DNA of 64,000 nucleotides from Aphanomyces cochlioides (taxonomy: Eukaryota > Oomycota > Saprolegniomycetes > Saprolegniales > Verrucalvaceae): positions 1,240,001 through 1,304,000 of the forward strand of contig JAHQRK010000005.1 in NCBI GenBank assembly GCA_019828595.1, read 5' to 3'. Position numbers and translations under genes: made by a program. The first letter of the stretch is position 1; each line of letters starts with the position of its first letter. Below are positions 58,871 through 64,000 of the stretch, one piece after another. The notes under the pieces are model-generated. The model ran no database searches and was not told the DNA's origin. It saw only the letters and a list, made by a program, of their open reading frames with translations.

Positions 58871-59277
58871 TTACGCGCGTCCTCGGCCACGACCACGACC
58901 TCGGCCGCCACGACCTCTACCTTTGGCAGCACCGGGTCCACTAGCTGCGGCGCCTGCTTTGACTTTTTGTTTCGGAGTGTCGTCAATGAGCAATGTGTCG
59001 AGGTTGAGTGAGTCGGGCAAAATATAGTATCGGATGTTGTTGCCACGAATGCTCAGCGAGTCGAGAGACGTCGGGTTCTTGCCTTTCACGGTCATCTTGA
59101 CCACTTTCAAGTGCGTATTCATGCTGATATCGACGCCAGAAATCGTGCCATGGACGACCGTGCCGTTCTTCAATTCGATTGTGACTGTTTCATTCGTCAA
59201 CTTCATCAAAAACCTACACATAGATTTCGTCATGACCCTCTCATTCTCTTGTCATCCACGCACCGAACGAGCTTCAT
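58871..59277 (-). CDS. SNRPD1: Small nuclear ribonucleoprotein SmD1
   Basis: Exon 1 (59277-59264) encodes MKLV plus two bases; a 50-nt intron follows; exon 2 is 59213-58871. 118 residues. Sm1 motif [17 protein letters not shown], Sm2 [15 protein letters not shown], and a C-terminal [11 protein letters not shown] tail (the site of symmetric arginine methylation in this family). Core of U1/U2/U4/U5 snRNPs. The 14-nt first exon is confirmed by the conserved MKLVRFLMKL start. Confidence 0.97.
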
Positions 59278-59371
59278 GATAGCGCGAGGAGCCCTTCAAC
59301 CACTGAAAATGCAGAACCCCCTTTGAGAACCTCAGTCTTTTAACGAGGGCTTAGTTCTTATACCGAGAGAA

Positions 59372-59407
59372 TAATCCGGATAATATTGGAATGGAAATCC
59401 GGATAAC
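59372..59407. promoter_or_regulatory. Paired ATCCGGATAA motifs upstream of SmD1
   Basis: AATCCGGATAATA and AAATCCGGATAAC at 59,372 and 59,395, about 100-125 bp before the start codon. Confidence 0.45.
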
Positions 59408-60448
59408 AGTTCAAAGATCGTCAAATCGAAACGTCAAACGTCACGACAACGAGGATGCACTACTTTAAGCACGCAAGCTCAGAATTTGCAGCCACGAATG
59501 GCTTTAACAACTACCGTTGACGTTTCATTGATATCCTCAGCAACTGCTTATCAATATGGGTAGAACGGTGTTGGCTAGGATGGACTGAAGTGCTCAGCTC
59601 CCTCAAGTGCATGTGTGGTGTCTCTCGCTGTCTTGGAGGCACAACAATGTACAAGCGCTATGTATATGTGAGTTGAGACAAATGTCAAGGCTATCAGTTC
59701 ATTAAGGCGAAATGGCTTCGAAGCCTTGTGATTTAGAGGGTGGTGACTCCTCCACTTCTGAGTGAAGAACATTCAATCGACAACACAGCTTCCACCGAAT
59801 GACAGTCTCACGACCATCAACCTTCAAGCTATATTAGCTCCGATGGTCCATTGAATTATCATAATGAAGCCCTCATGCCTGATTGCGAGATCCCCTGCAC
59901 CACTTCCAACAGCAATGAAAGTTTCAGATTGTTCTGGAGAAGACAACGGTGGGAACGAGCTAAGGCTTCATTCTTGACAAGTGTATCTTCAGCATGCTGA
60001 GGTCAAGTCAGACTTGACTCACAAAAAGATAGGTTATTCAAAAATATCACAATTTCGTAAAAAAACAGTCACTCCATAACATAAAGTGGAAGTTTGGAAG
60101 GGTCTTCATTCAAAAACTTCACTCGTGCTAATAAAGTAATTTTTCTTGATACATTTCTTAAAGCCTAGTCTACCCATGCAAAAGATAACCATTGTAATCC
60201 GCCAACGAGAATACCGATGACCCTTTGCTCCATGATAGGACCGGTCCACAGACGAACTACCGTTGTAACGGGTGTAATAGTGTAGTTGGTGGCCTTGGCA
60301 GCCCCCCGCAAGGGCGTTTAAGACGAAGACTGTTTATTGTATTGCAATTTGGAAATTGTGGGTTTATATTCGTGTGAACTGAAATGCCATCATTAGCGCT
60401 CTTATGACAGGTACGGGATACCTGTATTCCAACCCGGCTATGTGTTAT
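59408..60448. other. Intergenic, no gene supported
   Basis: Scattered short frames only; moderately AT-rich with no repeats that I could delimit. Confidence 0.4.
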
Positions 60449-60485
60449 TTTATCCGGATCCGAATATTTCGTCGTTTATCCGGAT
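60449..60485. promoter_or_regulatory. Paired TTTATCCGGAT motifs upstream of mS23
   Basis: Two copies at 60,449 and 60,475 lie 44-80 bp before the mS23 Met. An open frame runs through them (from 60,442), which would otherwise tempt an upstream start. Confidence 0.45.
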
Positions 60486-60528
60486 GTGCTTCCTTGGTTT
60501 TGTTCGCATCCAACAATTTGAAAGAAGG

Positions 60529-61026
60529 ATGGGCCGCGCCCGACGAGTGATCAAGAACGTAATTACGCACACGCAAGGCCTTGTGCGTAACAAGGGCATC
60601 GAAGACCCTGGCTGGTTGGAAGCTGTGAACCGGTACCCGCCTCCTCCCATGCCTCGTCGCGAGTTTGACAAGCTGCCACGCATCACGTTCCCACAGGATC
60701 GCTTGGCGGAATTGTATGCTGCAAAGAGTGGTTTCCCCACGGACGACGAAACAGCGTATGAATTTGCAGACGAACAATTGACGCTGATTGAAATGGGCGT
60801 GCCTGAAAAAGAAGCGTACGAAATGCTCACGGCCAAGTACGAAAAGGTCGAATCGGAACGTTTCTTGCAAAAGTTCTACCAATTGCGCGGCCAAGCGTTC
60901 ATCCCAAGCACAAAGCCCGAAGAGATGGCCAAACGATGGGAAGAAGAAGAAGCGGCAGCCATCAAGGACGCCATGCGCATGGAATTCGAAGACCAACAAG
61001 AGTTGAATTCCGGCAAGTGGAAGTAA
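60529..61026 (+). CDS. MRPS23: Mitochondrial ribosomal protein mS23
   Basis: 165 residues, no intron. MGRARRVIKNVITHTQGLVRNKGIEDPGWLEAVNRYPP matches the mS23/Rsm25 opening (helix, LVR, W..V...PP), followed by LPRITFPQDRLAELYAAKSG and a long charged helix. Start at 60,529 rather than 60,442 because the upstream codons overlap the ATCCGGAT motifs and do not resemble the family. Confidence 0.75.
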   Translation: MGRARRVIKNVITHTQGLVRNKGIEDPGWLEAVNRYPPPPMPRREFDKLPRITFPQDRLAELYAAKSGFPTDDETAYEFADEQLTLIEMGVPEKEAYEMLTAKYEKVESERFLQKFYQLRGQAFIPSTKPEEMAKRWEEEEAAAIKDAMRMEFEDQQELNSGKWK

Positions 61027-61668
61027 ACTCTTCGCTATGTTTAATAGACTCAAACTTTGTTACACCAAAACCATTCCATTTTACTTCGAGCTTTCTAACA
61101 TGTAAGATTGCAGAAGACGGGAAAGGCTAAAACTAGTACGCTCCATTGATCATCCATATCAAACTTGCTGCTGAATGCCGACGATGATTGAAAAAATATC
61201 CAGATAATTTATCCGGATTAAATTGAGATGCCTTATCCGGATGATCATAATCATCGTTTGTACAGGGCCAAAGAAGGTAGCGGTCTCGTCTTCTTAATAT
61301 AGGAGCAATACGAATATATTATGATACCATGGAAATTGTGCAGGCGTCTCCTGTGGTGTTGGATATGAACAGTCAATTCTGTTAATAACTGCGACTGAAG
61401 TTTATCCGGATAAAATATGTCAAAGTTTGGCATTAAATAGTGTTAGCACAGTCAAGTTGATGGACTCCATCGACGGCTTTCCAGTCACGCTGGAGGGGAA
61501 AGACTACATGAATGTCGTCAATATGTCTTTAAATGGTGGGGTCGCCTTGGAGGAATGCTGAGTCGTTCCAGGGGTTCCAGGACAAAGCTTGATTGATTTA
61601 TTCATTTTAACCGGATGTATTATCCGGATGATAGATGGCACAACAGTCATTTTGGAAAGGACAAAAAG
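61027..61668. promoter_or_regulatory. Spacer with repeated ATCCGGAT motifs upstream of LAMTOR3
   Basis: Copies at 61,209, 61,233, 61,401 (TTTATCCGGATAAAA) and 61,619-61,629. A 33-codon frame at 61,460 is without support. The last motif is about 40 bp from the LAMTOR3 start. Confidence 0.45.
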
Positions 61669-62237
61669 ATGGAGGAGGTAATGCCAAGCTCATGGAATCC
61701 GCACTGATGACGAAATTGTAGAAACTACGAGCGCTCTTGGACCAGTAAATACCGCTTCCCATTAAAGCAATAGTGATCTGTGTCTGTAGATACGAAGATC
61801 TTGGCGCTATTCTCGTATCCACGTCAGACGGCGTGCCATTGCTCAAGAGTAAGTCCACTTCTTGGATTGGGAACGAATCTTCTAATGCTGAAATATCTTG
61901 TCTAGTTGAACCTGAGAGCTCAACAGATCCTGTGTTTGAATATGCCGAAACCGTCTTGCCTAGTGTCTTTGCCGCTGCAGCTGAACAGGTATGTCGTGTT
62001 GGGCTTAGATGATGTCATGGAGATGACTAGGCAGGCAAATTGCGCTTTGGCAACGTGCAGACCATAACGTGTTTCTTTGGCACGACCGTGTTGATCCATG
62101 TGAACCATCTTCCCGTTGTGATTACTTTGATTGCCGCCCAGGGGGCTTCCGTGGGTGCCCTTGTCGATGTAGCCAACGATCTCAAGGCCATCGTGGGGCC
62201 ACTGAAAAAAGTCGTCGAGACTTCCGATAGCAACTAG
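61669..62237 (+). CDS. LAMTOR3: Ragulator subunit LAMTOR3 (MP1)
   Basis: Five exons (61669-61677, 61722-61744, 61790-61848, 61906-61988, 62031-62237) splice to exactly 127 codons, 126 residues (human 124). Roadblock fold: KLRALLDQYEDLGAILVSTSDGVPLLK, FEYAETVLPSVFAAAAEQ, RFGNVQTITCFFGTTVLIHVN and LPVVITLIAAQGASVGALVD. Exon 1 is only nine bases (ATGGAGGAG); it is chosen because it alone gives phase continuity. Scaffold for MAPK and Rag signalling on endolysosomes. Confidence 0.85.
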
Positions 62238-62261
62238 CTCCCTTGTTTGTGTTATAAATAC

Positions 62262-63541
62262 CTAGGCCGATTTACTCGCTACGATTGTGATGGTCGTGTC
62301 CTTGTTGTCGTGGATGGATGGCTGTTTCTTGTACAGTTTGAGCTTGACGCACTGCCACTCGACGCGGAATAGGTTCCACATGCATCGGCGACACACTTCA
62401 GCGACTTGCGCGACCATTTTGAAATCTGCTCCGATGACGTCGACCCAATGCCAGTTGGAAGTCACCCACAAAATACGCAGCATGCCATCAAAAGTCATCG
62501 CGGCAAAGTAGACTAGCTTCGGCTCGTACAAGAGGGTGTGACGCAAATATGCATGGGAGTTCATTCGCTTCATGTTCCAAAGTGGCGGCGTATTGCGATG
62601 CCCGTCTTCCTCTTCTTCGTCGGTGCCTTCATGAAGAAGTTGATCCTCGTTCGGTGGTTGACCTAGACCCCAGTCCATGACAACGTCCCAAAAGAGCGAA
62701 TAGAGAGAGTTGCAGCACGCACAGAGCAAGAAGAGCGTGTCAGTGTCAAGGAGAAGATCGGGTGAGGGTCCAAAAAGAACAGGAAGAGCGCCGACGAGGA
62801 TGACGCAGAGGCCAGTACCATACTTGAACGTATTGAGCACGTGGAGAAATTTGTCGTTGGTCAACACTGCGCGATGGTACGATATGAGGCATTGAATCGC
62901 ACGAATCCTATGGATAATGAACACCCGTCTTGCGCAGGAATGGAGACGTACATGTATGGACTCGCCGCCGCGAGGTATGGAAACAAATGATGCTTCATCT
63001 TGGCCACATACATGTCATTGTGGGTTCCTTGGATCGACTGTGAGAGCATCAAGAGAGCAACCGCGACATCGCCAAAGATTTTAGACATGGACGTCAATCC
63101 ATCAGCAATATAGACGTCTACAAACGGCGTTTCTGTCGGTGGAAGCTGGAGTCCACCAGCGGCCCACGACACTGGGAGGATGCATCGCCACAAAGATCGA
63201 CCGAGGAACCGACGGAATCTCAAGTGGAGGACGTTGAATGGCAGCGCCAGGAGCACAAGCACGACAACGCAGTAGGTCACAAGCACAAGTTCGTGGTGTC
63301 TTCCAATGAGAGCGATCGCATCGAGCTTGAGAGCATAGTATAACGCACTGAGGAGCGCAAACATGAATGTCGCAAACGCCAAGATTCCGCGAGGAGACGG
63401 CATTTCATCCGCATGGAGACCAAAGATCTTGTCTATGGGCAGTCCCAACGATTGAAAAACCATGAGATTCAGCGCGCCGCCGACGACAAACACATTAATC
63501 GCGACCGGTCCTCCAAAGAAGTAGGACACATCGCTGGGCAT
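62262..63541 (-). CDS. EXS-domain membrane protein (ERD1/XPR1-like)
   Basis: Exons 63541-62952 and 62907-62262 (44-nt intron) give 411 residues with about nine membrane helices. EXS signature elements: PFNVLHLRFRRFLGRSLWRCI, FVDVYIADGLTSMSKIFGDV, IRAIQCLISYHRA, the LFWDVVMDWGL block and WVTSNWHW. There is no SPX domain, so it resembles yeast Erd1 (Golgi phosphate and retention factor) more than XPR1/SYG1. Convergent with LAMTOR3 (24 bp apart). Confidence 0.88.
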
Positions 63542-63766
63542 GTTGGTTTTCCACGGCAGCGGAGAGAAACCTCTACGAACTGATATTCATTCTGACAGTA
63601 ACTCTAAAATTACACACAAACTTTAAGACAATTCACTCCAGGAGCGACCTTAGGTCGGTCACCCTTCCAGCGAAGCTGCCAAGTTGAGTCTTTCGCGGTG
63701 ATCTTCAATGATTGAGAGCGTAAGGCTTGTTCTGGCAGCTAGGCAACAAGTGGGATCGATCTGGCA

Positions 63767-64000
63767 ATGTCGACGGAACAACCACAGTTCAGACAGTTGT
63801 TTGATTCTCTGCCTGTCAAGATCGCGCGTTGTCTCGCTCTCTCCGTTTGACATTAAGCTCGTCGTCTATCGAACAATTGAAGGATCATCGTCACAACACA
63901 GCGTGCGCAGTCATAAGCCTCGACAAAAGGGAACCGGAGGGCTCAATGTAACGCTAGCGCATGCTGAGGCAGCCGTGGCTGGGCTCAGCGTTAACCCATG
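63767..64000 (+). CDS. Partial gene leaving the window
   Basis: ATG at 63,767 opens a frame of 27 codons (MSTEQPQFRQLFDSLPVKIA). Near 63,835-63,845, in a CT-repeat run, the coding-like frame shifts by one base (SPFDIKLVVYRTIEGSSS onward) and remains open to the window end. Either one base is missing in the sequence or the call is wrong. Family not identified. Confidence 0.35.

Noticed and set aside
61460..61561. 33-codon frame starting MDSIDGFPVTLEGKDY
   Set aside because: Too short, no splice continuation; LAMTOR3 begins downstream. May be a transposon gag scrap, but that cannot be supported.

Overview
This is nuclear DNA from a eukaryote, most likely a saprolegnialean oomycete (Aphanomyces/Saprolegnia type). 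Genes are dense on both strands. Introns are very short (almost all 40-54 nt), start GT and mostly end TAG. The genes include flagellar assembly (DNAAF11), ATG4, Ragulator, Sm and TIM proteins, plus an oomycete-style secreted protein with a fungal-type cellulose-binding module. The genus is an inference from gene content and architecture; no search was run.

Left part (1-18.3 kb): a tandem array of cytochrome P450 genes, all on the minus strand. Four near full-length copies (A 1.75-3.2 kb, B 7.8-9.7 kb, C 12.9-15.5 kb, D 16.4-18.2 kb) sit among at least four degraded fragments. Only copy B (8 exons) splices to an uninterrupted reading frame; A, C and D carry deletions, frameshifts or lost splice sites. 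A decayed IS630/Tc1-type transposase and an unidentified decayed reading frame lie between copies. At 18.5-23.9 kb there is a broken Ty1/copia retrotransposon. It has a foldback-triplicated RNase H segment and an inverted 52-bp terminal repeat where a 5' LTR would be expected.

Right part (24.6-64 kb): single-copy housekeeping genes. In order: small secreted protein, DUF1764 protein (-), RPB8 (+), ankyrin/TRP-like channel (+), guanylate-binding-protein-like GTPase (+), mitoribosomal mL41 (-), a multipass membrane protein (+), LAMTOR4-like (+), coiled-coil protein (-), NHL-repeat membrane protein (-), lumazine-synthase-like/EF-hand fusion (-), UBC12 (+), secreted CBM1 protein (-), AFG1-like ATPase (+), EF-hand-like protein (+), NPSN-type Qb-SNARE (-), TIM17 (+), ankyrin/SAM protein (-), PET100-like (-), DUS1-like (+), Cys-cluster protein (-), ATG4 (-), DNAAF11 (-), unresolved gene (-), SmD1 (-), mS23 (+), LAMTOR3 (+) and an EXS-domain protein (-).

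Two intergenic signals recur in this right part: ATTGG/CCAAT boxes repeated at about 30-31 bp, and a TTATCCGGATAA-type palindrome close to start codons. Both look like promoter architecture. Exon boundaries were derived by hand from GT..AG sites, frame continuity and, for the P450s, comparison between paralogues. Where the spliced length closes exactly in frame this is stated.
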